A stretch of DNA of 64,000 nucleotides, taken from positions 36,491-100,490 of the forward strand of contig NZ_DOEH01000001.1 of assembly GCF_003533305.1 (NCBI RefSeq), given 5' to 3'. The number at the start of each line of letters is the position of its first letter. Within the stretch, counting starts at the first letter, position 1. A program made the translations under genes and the position numbers. The stretch comes from Providencia sp. Lineage in GTDB: Bacteria > Pseudomonadota > Gammaproteobacteria > Enterobacterales > Enterobacteriaceae. The notes beneath the pieces are model-generated. The model saw nothing but the letters and a program-made list of their open reading frames with translations. It was not told the DNA's origin and did not search any database. Of the stretch, positions 11,541 to 21,064 are shown one piece after another.

Positions 11541-13826
11541 TCAGAATACCGCGTCTTCCGGAAAGGCCTTGTTTACGCTACTGAAACTGAATGTCAGTGT
11601 GTTACTTTTTTCATCAAGCCCGATACTTACAGAGCCACCATTAGTTAACGAACCAAATAGTAATTCATTTGCTAACGGTTTCTTCAGGTTATCCTGAATA
11701 ATGCGTGCCATAGGTCGGGCTCCCATCGCTTTGTCATAACCCTTCTCACATAACCACGCACGAGCACCTTTACTAACTTCAATAGAAACACCTTTATCAT
11801 CTAACTGCGCTTGCAGCTCAACAATAAATTTATCAACTACTTGCGTAATCACATCCTGAGTCAATGTATTAAACCAGATAATGCCATCAAGGCGGTTACG
11901 GAATTCAGGTGAAAACGTTTTTTTGATTTCAGCCATAGCATCGGTACTGTTGTCTTGATCAGCAAAGCCAATAGCACGACGTTGCGTTTCCTGAACCCCT
12001 GCATTAGTTGTCATCACAACAACCACATTACGGAAATCCGCTTTGCGCCCGTTGTTATCCGTCAATGTTCCGTGATCCATCACTTGTAATAAAATATTAA
12101 ACACATCAGGATGCGCTTTTTCTATTTCATCCAGTAAAACAACTGAATGTGGATGCTTAATCACGGCATCAGTGAGTAGTCCACCTTGATCAAAGCCAAC
12201 ATACCCCGGAGGTGCACCAATTAACCGGCTCACCGTATGACGTTCCATGTACTCAGACATATCAAAGCGCAATAATTTAATATCTAACGCTTTTGCTAAC
12301 TGAACTGTAACCTCAGTTTTACCCACCCCAGTTGGCCCTGCAAAAAGAAATGAGCCGACAGGCTTATGTTCCAACCCTAAACCGGCACGATTCATTTTGA
12401 TTGCTTCAGATAAAGCATCTATGGCTTTATCTTGCCCAAAAACGAGCATTTTCAAACGTGAGTCTAAGGTCTTTAACTTATCTTTATCACTTGATGACAC
12501 TGTTTTTTCAGGAATACGAGCAATACGCGCCACAATAGTCTCAATTTCAGGTACACCGATGGTTTTCTTGCGCTTGCTTGGCGCCACTAAACGTGTGCGA
12601 GCGCCTGCTTCATCGATAACATCAATCGCTTTATCAGGAAGATGCCTATCCGTAATATATTTAATGGAGAGATCCACTGCCGCTTGAATTGCTTTAGCGG
12701 TATAACGCACGTCATGGTGCGCTTCATATTTAGGTTTTAACCCAGTAATAATTCGAACTGTTTCTTCTGGGGTTGGCTCAACAATATCTATTTTTTGGAA
12801 GCGACGCGCTAATGCTCGGTCTTTTTCAAAAATATTACTAAACTCTTGATATGTGGTTGAACCAATAACACGAATACGACCACCAGACAGCAGCGGTTTA
12901 ATCAAGTTTGCCGCATCCACCTGACCGCCTGAAGCTGCACCTGCACCGATGATAGTGTGGATCTCATCAATGAATAAAATGCTTTTAGGATCTTTTTCTA
13001 ACATTTTTAGTAGCGCTTTGAAGCGTTTTTCAAAATCACCACGATATTTGGTGCCCGCGAGTAATGAACCGATGTCCAATGAATAAATTGTACAGTCTTT
13101 CATGACTTCTGGGACATCGTTTTGCTCAATGCGCCATGCAAGCCCTTCCGCTATTGCCGTTTTACCCACGCCAGACTCACCGACCAACAGCGGGTTATTT
13201 TTACGACGACGGCATAGAATCTGAATTGTTCGCTCTAATTCAGCCTGACGTCCCACCAGCGGGTCGATATTACCTTTCTTAGCCTGTTGGTTAAGATTAG
13301 ACGTAAAGTTGTCCATATGGTCTTCTGAGACCATCTGTTCTTCATTTGGGGCACTGTTATTAGATAAGTCTTGATCTGACGCCTGAGACTCATCGCCTTT
13401 CACTGAACCATGAGAAATATAATTCACCACATCTAGCCGGCTCACATCGTGTTTACGCAGTAAGTAAGCAGCTTGAGATTCTTGTTCACTGAAAATAGCA
13501 ACAAGCACGTTTGCCCCAGTCACTTCATTACGACCCGATGACTGAACATGAAAAACGGCTCTTTGCAGTACACGCTGAAAACTAAGTGTTGGCTGGGTAT
13601 CGCGGTTATCATTTTCAGGTAACAGTGGCGTAGTTTGCGCGATGAAGTGTTCTAGTTCTTGCCTAAGAGCGACAAGATCAACCTTACAAGCTTCTAATGC
13701 TTCACGTGCAGAGACATTACTCAATAAAGCCAGCAATAGGTGCTCTACAGTCATAAATTCATGTCGACTGTCTTTCGCTTTAGTAAAAGCGACATTTAGA
13801 CTAAGCTCTAGTTCTTGATTGAGCAT
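11541..13826 (-). CDS. clpA: ATP-dependent Clp protease ATPase subunit ClpA
   Basis: 761 residues (E. coli ClpA 758). The N-terminal double Clp repeat (about 1-145) docks ClpS and substrates. The first AAA+ module has Walker A GESGVGKT near 217 and Walker [11 protein letters not shown] near 283; the second has GPTGVGKT near 495 and [10 protein letters not shown]. ClpA unfolds substrates for ClpP. No M-domain is present, which separates it from ClpB/ClpC. The adaptor gene clpS lies 30 bases upstream on the same strand. Confidence 0.98.
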   Translation of the reverse strand: MLNQELELSLNVAFTKAKDSRHEFMTVEHLLLALLSNVSAREALEACKVDLVALRQELEHFIAQTTPLLPENDNRDTQPTLSFQRVLQRAVFHVQSSGRNEVTGANVLVAIFSEQESQAAYLLRKHDVSRLDVVNYISHGSVKGDESQASDQDLSNNSAPNEEQMVSEDHMDNFTSNLNQQAKKGNIDPLVGRQAELERTIQILCRRRKNNPLLVGESGVGKTAIAEGLAWRIEQNDVPEVMKDCTIYSLDIGSLLAGTKYRGDFEKRFKALLKMLEKDPKSILFIDEIHTIIGAGAASGGQVDAANLIKPLLSGGRIRVIGSTTYQEFSNIFEKDRALARRFQKIDIVEPTPEETVRIITGLKPKYEAHHDVRYTAKAIQAAVDLSIKYITDRHLPDKAIDVIDEAGARTRLVAPSKRKKTIGVPEIETIVARIARIPEKTVSSSDKDKLKTLDSRLKMLVFGQDKAIDALSEAIKMNRAGLGLEHKPVGSFLFAGPTGVGKTEVTVQLAKALDIKLLRFDMSEYMERHTVSRLIGAPPGYVGFDQGGLLTDAVIKHPHSVVLLDEIEKAHPDVFNILLQVMDHGTLTDNNGRKADFRNVVVVMTTNAGVQETQRRAIGFADQDNSTDAMAEIKKTFSPEFRNRLDGIIWFNTLTQDVITQVVDKFIVELQAQLDDKGVSIEVSKGARAWLCEKGYDKAMGARPMARIIQDNLKKPLANELLFGSLTNGGSVSIGLDEKSNTLTFSFSSVNKAFPEDAVF

Positions 13827-13856
13827 AAGCGCCTCCCAAAATTGATATTAGCGGAA

Positions 13857-14177
13857 TCAGACCTTTTCTATAGTGCAAAGCAAAGGGTATTCATGTTCGC
13901 GAGCAAATGTGTTCACTTGCGCCGCTTTCATTTCAGCAACCTCTGCGGTAAATACTCCACAAATTCCTTTTCCTTGAAAATGTACATCTAACATTATCTG
14001 TGTAGCGCGTTCTTCATCAAAAGAAAAGTATTTTTGTAACACTTCGACAACAAAATCCATCGGAGTGTAATCATCATTATTTAATAGAACCTTATACATT
14101 GATGGTGGTTGCAGCGTTTGCTTGACTTCATCTTTAAAAATGACGTCCGTTTTAAATGTTCCTAAAAAATCGCTCAT
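13857..14177 (-). CDS. clpS: ClpAP adaptor ClpS
   Basis: 106 residues, the same as E. coli ClpS. The core contains [21 protein letters not shown], which carries the conserved NDDYTPM N-degron pocket, followed by the [17 protein letters not shown] segment. It delivers N-end-rule substrates to ClpA. The N-terminal extension differs from E. coli, as usual. It is co-oriented with clpA and divergent from cspD. Confidence 0.97.
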   Translation of the reverse strand: MSDFLGTFKTDVIFKDEVKQTLQPPSMYKVLLNNDDYTPMDFVVEVLQKYFSFDEERATQIMLDVHFQGKGICGVFTAEVAEMKAAQVNTFAREHEYPLLCTIEKV

Positions 14178-14573
14178 TACTTTATTGCTCAGCCGTCTTA
14201 CTCAGTGTTGAATTTCAATTTAAGCATAGTCTTTATTATCAATGATTTCTATCAAACAAATGATTTGTTCAATAAAGCCTAGGCGAATAGATTTAGCAGC
14301 TACTTTTTTTTGTTATAGCTAGTGTAGCATGCAAATGAAATCAACTCACACGCCAAATAATATATCATTTTATGACATATTACCTCGTATAACATTTGCC
14401 ATTTAAGCTAATTTTACTCATTTTTAATTATTATCTACTTTCGTCACTTGACCTTAAAAGGCAATTTACGGCAGTATGATTTGCAATCAATAAGCATCTG
14501 TAATTATACTTAGTGACTGAGTGTATTTTATACATATCCGTAAAACAATCATTTGCAATTGAAAGGATAAAAT
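14178..14573. promoter_or_regulatory. Divergent clpS / cspD regulatory region
   Basis: 396 AT-rich bases between divergent genes. It presumably carries both promoters and a cspD leader of moderate length. The AAAGGATA ribosome binding site of cspD is at about 14560. No small gene or structured RNA was recognised. Confidence 0.5.
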
Positions 14574-14825
14574 ATGGAAACAGGCATCGTTAAGTGGTTC
14601 AATAACGCTAAAGGTTTTGGTTTTATTTGTGCAGCTGAAGGTGGCGAAGATATTTTTGCTCATTATTCTTGTATCCAAATGGACGGTTACAGAACACTAA
14701 AAGCAGGTCAAAAAGTTAATTTTAGCGTTAATATTGGTCCAAAAGGTAATCACGCAAACCTTATTATTCCTATTGAAGACAATAATGAAAACAGTTTTGA
14801 AGAAAATAATTCTGAAGCGAACTAA
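14574..14825 (+). CDS. cspD: Cold-shock-like protein CspD
   Basis: 83 residues. The single cold-shock domain (about 1-68) keeps the RNP1 motif KGFGFI and the RNP2-like DIFAHYS, and matches CspD rather than CspA by GIVKWFNNAKGFGFICAAEG and by its place beside clpS. CspD is a stationary-phase, single-stranded-DNA-binding inhibitor of replication. The last ~14 residues form an acidic, Asn/Glu-rich tail unlike the E. coli tail. Position next to clpSA agrees with CspD being linked to Clp/Lon regulation in E. coli. Confidence 0.95.
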   Translation: METGIVKWFNNAKGFGFICAAEGGEDIFAHYSCIQMDGYRTLKAGQKVNFSVNIGPKGNHANLIIPIEDNNENSFEENNSEAN

Positions 14826-14843
14826 TAACTTATGGTAATAAAG

Positions 14844-14891
14844 CACAGTTAATTATACCTATACTATTAATAAAGATTTTAATTAACTGTG
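14844..14891. terminator. Bidirectional terminator between cspD and the DUF1177 gene
   Basis: CACAGTTAATT (14844-14854) pairs perfectly with AATTAACTGTG (14881-14891) between two convergent genes; AT-rich flanks on both sides. Confidence 0.7.
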
Positions 14892-14920
14892 ACTATTATT
14901 TTATGATGGCGGGCTAAAAT

Positions 14921-15868
14921 TTATTTATTGGAAGAAGAAGAACCTGAAGCCTGAAAGTGAGTCATATTGCCATATAACGACGTCAACAACTTAAATTGTT
15001 CCACATCATAAAAGGTACATGCCCCTTCACCAAATTCTTTAGCAACTTCAATCATAAACTTTACCGTTGTAGCAATATCAACTTCATGACTCGCACCCGT
15101 TGAACATCCCGGTACTACAGTTTCTGAGCAGATAGCTACACCAACAACCGGTGCCGATGTTGAAACTGATGGCTGCATAATACTATTGATGTGATGAAGC
15201 CCATTACCGTATGGCGTTATATCCTGAATAGATAACGGAAAAGTGACGGCTTTTTGCCCACTACTCCATTCCATCAAACGGATCAGATCTTCTGAAACAG
15301 GCAATATATAGCCCTCTTTCACCGTTGGTGATAACGCATAGCCTTTATGATTAATGAGTCGATTACCTTTAGTGGTATCCACGGATAAAATTGCATCGGC
15401 TTCAACTATCGCTTCATTTATATTCATAGTCTCATCTTCAAGAGGTGAGTCCATAAAATCAACGGGAGAGTGAGGGCGAGTTGGCGCATTAGGGCAAATA
15501 TGCGTGGTAATAATCACGTCACCCTTTAGCACATCACCTTTCTCATGCATTTTAGCTAATTTTAACGCGGTTGTAATCGCGGCGATTGCACCATCAGCAT
15601 CAGAAACAACACCAATACGCGACGGCCTTGCGCCTATTCCACCTAAGCGGCCAATAATTCCCATCGTAGGTGCATTTTTGCCTTGAGATTTCCCTTGAGA
15701 ACCGGGAATAACAATACGGATAAAATCGCTTTGACCTTTGGCATCTTTAACCGTTGTTGAAGTAGCTTGGATCGCGGGGAATGACTGAAATAATGCAACA
15801 ATGTCCTCTCCCTTGACATCAGCGCAATCGATTAGCTCGTATACGCAAAGGGTTTGCTTTAGACTCAT
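14921..15868 (-). CDS. DUF1177 domain protein
   Basis: 315 residues that I recognise as DUF1177 over nearly the full length: GIIGRLGGIGARPSRIGVVS near 71-90, DADGAIAA, VIITTHICPNAPTRPHSP near 118-135, ILSVDTTKGNRLINHKGYAL, and VPGCSTGASHEVDIATTV near 253-270. Conserved His, Cys and Asp residues suggest a metal-dependent or nucleophilic enzyme, but no activity is established. It ends in a short Ser-rich tail. It lies 243 bases downstream of the iclR-type gene in an operon with a nitrilase and an NCS1 transporter, so a catabolic role is inferred. Confidence 0.85.
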   Translation of the reverse strand: MSLKQTLCVYELIDCADVKGEDIVALFQSFPAIQATSTTVKDAKGQSDFIRIVIPGSQGKSQGKNAPTMGIIGRLGGIGARPSRIGVVSDADGAIAAITTALKLAKMHEKGDVLKGDVIITTHICPNAPTRPHSPVDFMDSPLEDETMNINEAIVEADAILSVDTTKGNRLINHKGYALSPTVKEGYILPVSEDLIRLMEWSSGQKAVTFPLSIQDITPYGNGLHHINSIMQPSVSTSAPVVGVAICSETVVPGCSTGASHEVDIATTVKFMIEVAKEFGEGACTFYDVEQFKLLTSLYGNMTHFQASGSSSSNK

Positions 15869-15969
15869 TGTACTTCCTTTAATTCTAATTATTTTTTTAG
15901 ATAAATGTTGGGCTACTCAGACTCTTGTATTGAATTCAAAAATTCATACCTAAATCCTTTCGCCCTGAA

Positions 15970-15999
15970 TAAACCTTAATTCCAAAAAACTAAGGTTTA
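15970..15999 (-). terminator. Hairpin between the iclR-type gene and the DUF1177 gene
   Basis: TAAACCTTA (15970-15978) pairs perfectly with TAAGGTTTA (15991-15999). The following leftward sequence is only weakly T-rich, so this may attenuate rather than terminate, or mark the end of the upstream transcript with DUF1177 having its own promoter. Confidence 0.45.
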
Positions 16000-16111
16000 C
16001 TTTTCCTGGTGAAGGCGTAATTCACGCACTTTGAAATTTAATTTTAATTATAGGTACTGCTAGAACAACAATGATATTGATAACAACGAATTGCATTACT
16101 GATGAAAACAA

Positions 16112-16858
16112 CTACTTGATACTACGTTTTAACCAATAAGGGTCTCCTACCATGCAGCCTAAATAGGAGGCTTTATAGCAAAGATTAACCGCTAATTGGT
16201 TCATAATTTGTTGATCCATTTGTGATTCAGGTAAGCTCAAACAAAGGGCATATAGCGTATCCTGTGAAGGATCAAATACCGTACTGGAGACAGAAGCGAC
16301 GCCAGCAACAGATTCATTGACTGAAAACTCCCAGCCACGCTCTTCAATTAAAGCCAATTGTGAAATTAACTTCGCTTGTGCATCTACCGGCTGCTGGCTG
16401 ATAATTTCAGCTCTTTTATCGGCAGGTAGTCGTGATAATAATGCACGGCCTGTCGATGTTCCGATAATTGGTAACCGTGTGCCTGGCTGCGTAATGACTT
16501 GCAGCATACTATTACCAATACGTGCATGTACGACTCTGACTTTGTCGTCATCAAGCGCTGAAACATAACTGGTAAATCCACTATCTTTAGTCAACTCATC
16601 AAGTGCTTCTAATGTCATGTCAATAAGTGGATTCATGCCTCGAGCGCGATGTGCTAGCTCCATGATTAATAAGCCCGGTCGATAAATTGGGGCATTACTC
16701 TTCTTTTCTAACAAACCTAGCTCTGCCATTTGCTTTAACAAACGTGAAGCTGAACTTTTTGGCATACCCAATTCATTCACGAGTGTTGTAACTGTTAGCT
16801 CATTACCTGAACGCAGAAACAACTGATAGACATCAACTACACTCGATAAAATGCTCAT
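16112..16858 (-). CDS. IclR-family transcriptional regulator
   Basis: 248 residues: an N-terminal winged helix-turn-helix (about 1-65, LTVTTLVNELGMPKSSASRLLKQMAELGLLE region) and a C-terminal IclR effector domain (about 75-240) with GTSTGRALLS near 134 and an AGVASVSSTVFD segment near 195. IclR proteins usually repress catabolic genes and respond to a pathway metabolite. The start overlaps the nitrilase stop by four bases (ATGA), showing co-transcription with the transporter and nitrilase. Its likely targets are these neighbours; see the palindrome at 19097. Specific ligand unknown. Confidence 0.9.
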   Translation of the reverse strand: MSILSSVVDVYQLFLRSGNELTVTTLVNELGMPKSSASRLLKQMAELGLLEKKSNAPIYRPGLLIMELAHRARGMNPLIDMTLEALDELTKDSGFTSYVSALDDDKVRVVHARIGNSMLQVITQPGTRLPIIGTSTGRALLSRLPADKRAEIISQQPVDAQAKLISQLALIEERGWEFSVNESVAGVASVSSTVFDPSQDTLYALCLSLPESQMDQQIMNQLAVNLCYKASYLGCMVGDPYWLKRSIK

Positions 16859-17688
16859 AATTTAGTGTCCTGAGCCAATAAGCCATAACTTTGCGGCTTT
16901 CTATCTCTAAGATAAGGCACGTTTAAACGAGTATGCGCTTGAGAACGAAAATCAATTTCACCAATCAATAACGCTTCACCATCACGACTCGCCTCACAAA
17001 GCACTTGTCCTCTTGGCCCTAGAACTTTACTGCCGCCAAAAAGGTGTAAATCCCCTTCATGGCCCCAGCGATTAACGGCAAGTAAATGCGTGCCATTTTC
17101 TAAGGCACGACATGCACTATTAATATCCCAGACATCGCTATCTTGAACACACCAAGCAGAAGGCGCTAATAAGAGTTCAGCCCCCTGCAAGGTTAGAATG
17201 CGGGCAACTTCAGGAAAACCCATGTCATAGCAAATCATGACACCAATTTTACCAATCGGCGTCTCAAATACTGGGAAGCTATTACCACCGCTAAACCACT
17301 GCTTTTCCATGCCAAAAGCATGAACTTTACGAAATACGCCGCTTACCCCATCACAACCTGGATTCCATACACCAACTGAATTATAAACTTCACCCAAATA
17401 GTCGCCACGCTCAACAAATCCACTCACAATAGTGATGTTTAAACGTGTCGCGAGGGTACTAAACAAAGTGTAAGTTTCGCTTCCAGCGCTATCACTGAGA
17501 TCCCACAGTTTAGTTGACAGTAAATCACCGCGATAACCCGTAGTCGCAAGTTCAGGAAAACAAATAAGTTTTGCTCCCTGCTCTGCGGCTTGCTGACAAA
17601 ATTCAGCCATACGCTGTAAGTTACTCTGCTTGTTACCTAATTCAGAGTTAAACTGAGCAAGAGCAACTTTAACTGTATTATCTTTCAT
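16855..17688 (-). CDS. Carbon-nitrogen hydrolase (nitrilase superfamily)
   Basis: 277 residues with the complete catalytic triad: E46 in FPELATTGY, K121 in FRKVHAFGMEKQWF and C153 in GVMICYDMGFPE. Such enzymes hydrolyse amides, N-carbamoyl groups or nitriles in the cytosol. The substrate cannot be read from the sequence. The neighbouring NCS1 permease suggests a nucleobase-, hydantoin- or allantoin-like compound or a degradation product. The gene starts four bases after the transporter stop, and its end overlaps the regulator gene, so it is the second gene of the operon. Confidence 0.9.
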   Translation of the reverse strand: MKDNTVKVALAQFNSELGNKQSNLQRMAEFCQQAAEQGAKLICFPELATTGYRGDLLSTKLWDLSDSAGSETYTLFSTLATRLNITIVSGFVERGDYLGEVYNSVGVWNPGCDGVSGVFRKVHAFGMEKQWFSGGNSFPVFETPIGKIGVMICYDMGFPEVARILTLQGAELLLAPSAWCVQDSDVWDINSACRALENGTHLLAVNRWGHEGDLHLFGGSKVLGPRGQVLCEASRDGEALLIGEIDFRSQAHTRLNVPYLRDRKPQSYGLLAQDTKL

Positions 17689-17692
17689 CGCT

Positions 17693-19042
17693 CTACCCTT
17701 CAGTATTCGTCACTTTACGAAAATGAACAGAATCTACACCCTTCATTTTGGCCTGCCAACGCATTGCTAACCAATAAACAATGGCACCCGTCAGTAATGA
17801 GTTCAATGCAGGTACGCCAAAGTCGGTATTAAATGGACCCAGTGCAGAAGTCACCCAACCGACGATGACAGCAAGTAACCACACAAACAACGTTATTGGG
17901 TTATAGGCTTCACAAGTTTGTGGTAAAATTCCTTGCTCTCGGGTTATATCTAGTTCTTTTCTATCGCGTTTTAATAGGTAATAATCAACCACCATAATGC
18001 CTGCAACAGGTGGGATCGCGATTCCTAAGTAAATTAGAAAACCGATAAAGTTATCTAAAATCCCTAACATTGAAGCAATGGTACCGAAAATACCGATAAC
18101 CCATGTCAGATAGCGACGATCAAAACGTTTGTTAAAAATGGCATTTAAGAGTGTTGAAAAACCTAAAGATGATGAGTAAAGATTGATATCATTCATTTTT
18201 ATTGTAGAAAAGATAACAATTGATGCGCCTAATAAGCCTGTTAGCGCCATCATTAAGTCAAAGACTTCACTCGTGCGTAGTGCCAGTGCCATTAAAACAG
18301 AAATCATGTTGACTAAAAGTTCACCAAAAAATGTGCCGATGAGCGTCATCCAAAACACATCTTTAGGCCCTTTCATAAAGCGGCTAATATCTGGTGTTGT
18401 AACAGCCGCTATGATAAACCCACCTGCAACCATCGTGATTGCGGCAGGCATAGTCATAAGTGGTCCGGCAGGTTCAGTGGCATTAATTAAAGTGCTAATG
18501 TCATGACCCGATAATAAATTATAGGTTGCCCAACCGAGTGCAAATAAAAATAGCGGCGTTGAAATATTGGCAGTAATAGATAAAAATTTGTATCCATATA
18601 CTGTGATAATCGTCACCGCAATACCTGTAATAAGTGACCAAGTCCCTGGTGTTAGCACATTAGTCGCTTTATACATTCCGTCCGCAAAGAAGCCATTTTG
18701 TACGCCGAACCATCCCATTAAGGAGATTGCAATTGCACCTCCAATTAATGCTGAGCCCAACTTACCAAATCCAGACCACCTAGAAAGTAGACTGATTGAC
18801 ATTCCTTCGCGGCATGCAGCCGCCCCGAGTCCCCAGCTTACGACTTGTAAAATAACCGAGCCTAGCATGGTTGCCCAAAACGCCTGCCAAAAAGTTAATC
18901 CGTAACCGAGAGCTGCACCTAACATCACTTGTGAAACACAAGCTAGTGCGCCAATTCGCAGAATCAACACTTCATAAAATGGTCTACGAGCACTTTGTGG
19001 TACTCGAGCCAAAGAATAATCTTCACCTACTTTATTCGCCAT
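17693..19042 (-). CDS. NCS1-family (purine-cytosine permease-like) transporter
   Basis: 449 residues with about 12 hydrophobic segments. The N-terminal DYSLARVPQSARRPFYEVLILRIG region and the middle segment NDINLYSSSLGF near 290 are typical of cytosine permease/NCS1 proteins, which import nucleobases, hydantoins or related compounds with Na+ or H+. A GTG nine bases upstream (19051) is in frame, but ATG 19042 is preferred because AGCAGG lies about eight bases before it. It is the first gene of the leftward operon, with a candidate operator palindrome 55 bases upstream. Substrate unassigned. Confidence 0.88.
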   Translation of the reverse strand: MANKVGEDYSLARVPQSARRPFYEVLILRIGALACVSQVMLGAALGYGLTFWQAFWATMLGSVILQVVSWGLGAAACREGMSISLLSRWSGFGKLGSALIGGAIAISLMGWFGVQNGFFADGMYKATNVLTPGTWSLITGIAVTIITVYGYKFLSITANISTPLFLFALGWATYNLLSGHDISTLINATEPAGPLMTMPAAITMVAGGFIIAAVTTPDISRFMKGPKDVFWMTLIGTFFGELLVNMISVLMALALRTSEVFDLMMALTGLLGASIVIFSTIKMNDINLYSSSLGFSTLLNAIFNKRFDRRYLTWVIGIFGTIASMLGILDNFIGFLIYLGIAIPPVAGIMVVDYYLLKRDRKELDITREQGILPQTCEAYNPITLFVWLLAVIVGWVTSALGPFNTDFGVPALNSLLTGAIVYWLAMRWQAKMKGVDSVHFRKVTNTEG

Positions 19043-19495
19043 ATATTGCACCTGCTGTGTGGTTGTCTTTGCTTTATTTTAACTTGGCTAAGTATAAGTT
19101 CCATTATATGGAACTAGGTTTCATTTATTCTACATGCAAATAATATCCATGATCGATACCTAATCGCAAGTAGAATTTATCTTTTCAGATAACTTTTTTA
19201 TTATGGGATATTTAAGTGACCGTGGAAACACGTAGTAACGAAAAAAATAAGATTAAAAATGAATAGGTTGAATTTCGTGCATTTGATTAGCAGAATTTTA
19301 CAAAAATGGCGGTTGCCCAAAATTAAGACTATTCCTTAAGGCAAATAACACCAAAAGTATCTGATTTTTTGTACAACAAACACAGATTGTAAAATTTCAA
19401 CGACAGGGGACTTATGATAAATGTTTTTTGAAAGAATGAAAATTGATGCCTTGTTAATCTGCTGAATATAATTAGCCACAATTAAGGAAATCAAT
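19043..19495. other. Intergenic region between the NCS1 operon and the C58-like gene
   Basis: 453 AT-rich bases between divergent genes. The left end holds the leftward operon's promoter region and a 19-bp palindrome (19097-19115). The right part should hold the promoter of the 503-residue protein, whose ATG 19496 follows TTAAGGAAATCAAT. No further gene was seen. Confidence 0.5.
19097..19115. promoter_or_regulatory. Candidate IclR-type operator
   Basis: AGTTCCAT-TAT-ATGGAACT is a perfect 8-bp inverted repeat with a 3-base centre, 55 bases upstream of the transporter start. IclR-family operators are commonly short palindromes containing TTCC...GGAA halves, and an IclR-family gene lies in this operon. 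The regulator-site link is inference. Confidence 0.5.
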
Positions 19496-21007
19496 ATGTT
19501 TAATACTACAAATTACTCAATTCCATTTCATCAAAGCAACTTGCTAAGTTATGTAGAGGAAAATAAAGATGTGATGAATAAGCTAGGAAATCAACTAAAA
19601 AGCATAACAAATATTTCAGAAGTCTGCCAAGGAGGTACGTGCTATGGGTTAGCGCATACCTTTGCTGCCTATGAACTTCATGGTTTAGGCGCTGAGTCTA
19701 TAAACCAACTAAATAATTGTCTACAACCAGTATCTCTCACTAAATCACCTTATGAACAAATAGAAAAATATACACAAAAATCTATTAAAGAATGCATTTC
19801 AAAAGTATTAGCATCTCGTTGCACTGATATTTTCAATATTCAAATAAATCAAATGCCTCAACATTTCTATAAATATATGGCAGTTAAGGTTGACTCATTA
19901 AAACTCCCAGATAAACCTCAAGATATAGAAAATCTTGAATACATAATGCGTTGTCTAGATAACAATAAACATGAAGTAAAAAGATCTGATAGTTATAACA
20001 TAGAGTATGAAACAGAACGAAAAGTCATTTATGATTTTTACAAAACAATAGAGCTTGGTTTAGAAAGCTCTTTTCCTGAAATATTTAAAGTCGATCCTAT
20101 TATTTATAAAAAAATACAGGATAAGGTGAGTTTAACTGAGAGCGAGATAAAATTATTTTTGAAATATGCCTATCATTATTGTAGATTACATTATTCATAT
20201 GAAACTGCCATATTTAATTCAGATATAGGAATAACCTATAGTAATAAGGTTTCTTCTTTATCATATAACAATATAATATATAATAAGACACTTGATGTCA
20301 CGCTACAACAAATAGAAAATCATCTTTCCACTATTGAAGATAATAAAATAACTTCTGCTCTTTTGTTCTTAACTAATTGTCATGCAATGACAATTAGTGG
20401 CAGATATGATGAACAAAAAAAACAGTATATTTTTAGTTTCTTTGAGCCTAATAAAGGTTTACTACAAACGAATGATAAAACTCAAATAATTGATTTAATA
20501 AAAGAAATTACAGCTGGTAATTTTATTCCCCCTCTCACCTTTACTGCTAACTTTCCATTTATTGAAAGAACACTAATTTCTCAAGCTATAGGCAGTGTGA
20601 TCTATTTGGAGAAAAGAAACGAACTTTCAAAAAAACCATATTTGCCCTCTATAAACAAAAAAGAAATACAGATTTTGACTAAAAAACATTTAGCCGAAGA
20701 TAAAGTAGATATGACTCTATATAACGGTGCTAAATTAAAATTTGTCGATTACGACCCAAAAAATGATAAAATCAAACTCGAGCTTATGACAAAAACAAAA
20801 AATTACACTCTCTATTCAGAATTTAATGACGTAAATACAACTATTAGTTTGATCAACGCATCAATGGATGAATACCAAAAACATAAAAGTAAAGATATTT
20901 ATATTGACGGATATGCAAGTAACTATATTTATATTGACGGGTATGCCAGTAACGACATTTATATTGACAAGAAAGGCCAGATATTAAATCGACTCAAAAC
21001 TGCTTAA
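19496..21007 (+). CDS. Putative YopT-like (C58) cysteine protease / effector
   Basis: 503 residues, with no signal peptide or membrane helix. Three spaced motifs fit the clan-CA C58 protease layout: C49 in GGTCYGLAHTF, H296 in TNCHAMTIS and an acidic residue E317 in FFEPNKGL, 21 residues after the His. YopT-type proteins have Cys, His and Asp in this order; Glu replaces Asp here. C58 proteins are usually type III effectors or toxin domains cleaving host proteins. The C-terminus has a 10-residue tandem repeat (DIYIDGYASN). A diverged paralogue lies at 32056. The gene is more AT-rich than its neighbours and sits between core genes, which suggests acquisition. Protease assignment is by motif only; no secretion locus is in the window. 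Confidence 0.6.
   Translation: MFNTTNYSIPFHQSNLLSYVEENKDVMNKLGNQLKSITNISEVCQGGTCYGLAHTFAAYELHGLGAESINQLNNCLQPVSLTKSPYEQIEKYTQKSIKECISKVLASRCTDIFNIQINQMPQHFYKYMAVKVDSLKLPDKPQDIENLEYIMRCLDNNKHEVKRSDSYNIEYETERKVIYDFYKTIELGLESSFPEIFKVDPIIYKKIQDKVSLTESEIKLFLKYAYHYCRLHYSYETAIFNSDIGITYSNKVSSLSYNNIIYNKTLDVTLQQIENHLSTIEDNKITSALLFLTNCHAMTISGRYDEQKKQYIFSFFEPNKGLLQTNDKTQIIDLIKEITAGNFIPPLTFTANFPFIERTLISQAIGSVIYLEKRNELSKKPYLPSINKKEIQILTKKHLAEDKVDMTLYNGAKLKFVDYDPKNDKIKLELMTKTKNYTLYSEFNDVNTTISLINASMDEYQKHKSKDIYIDGYASNYIYIDGYASNDIYIDKKGQILNRLKTA
20894..20968 (+). repeat. 30-bp tandem repeat in the C58-like gene
   Basis: Two full 30-bp units (20894-20923, 20924-20953) and half of a third (20954-20968) encode DIYIDGYASN, YIYIDGYASN and DIYID. 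Units differ by only a few bases, indicating recent duplication. Confidence 0.9.
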
Positions 21008-21009
21008 AC

Positions 21010-21051
21010 TATACTCCTCTACATTAGGGGGGGGTAATGTAGAGGAGTATA
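21010..21051. terminator. Long perfect hairpin with a G8 loop
   Basis: A 17-bp perfect stem (21010-21026 with 21035-21051, core ACTCCTCTACATTA) encloses a loop of eight G. It lies directly after the C58-like stop (21007) and before the convergent macB end (21065), so it probably terminates both. No T-run follows on either strand. Confidence 0.75.
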
Positions 21052-21064
21052 TCAATTATATTAA

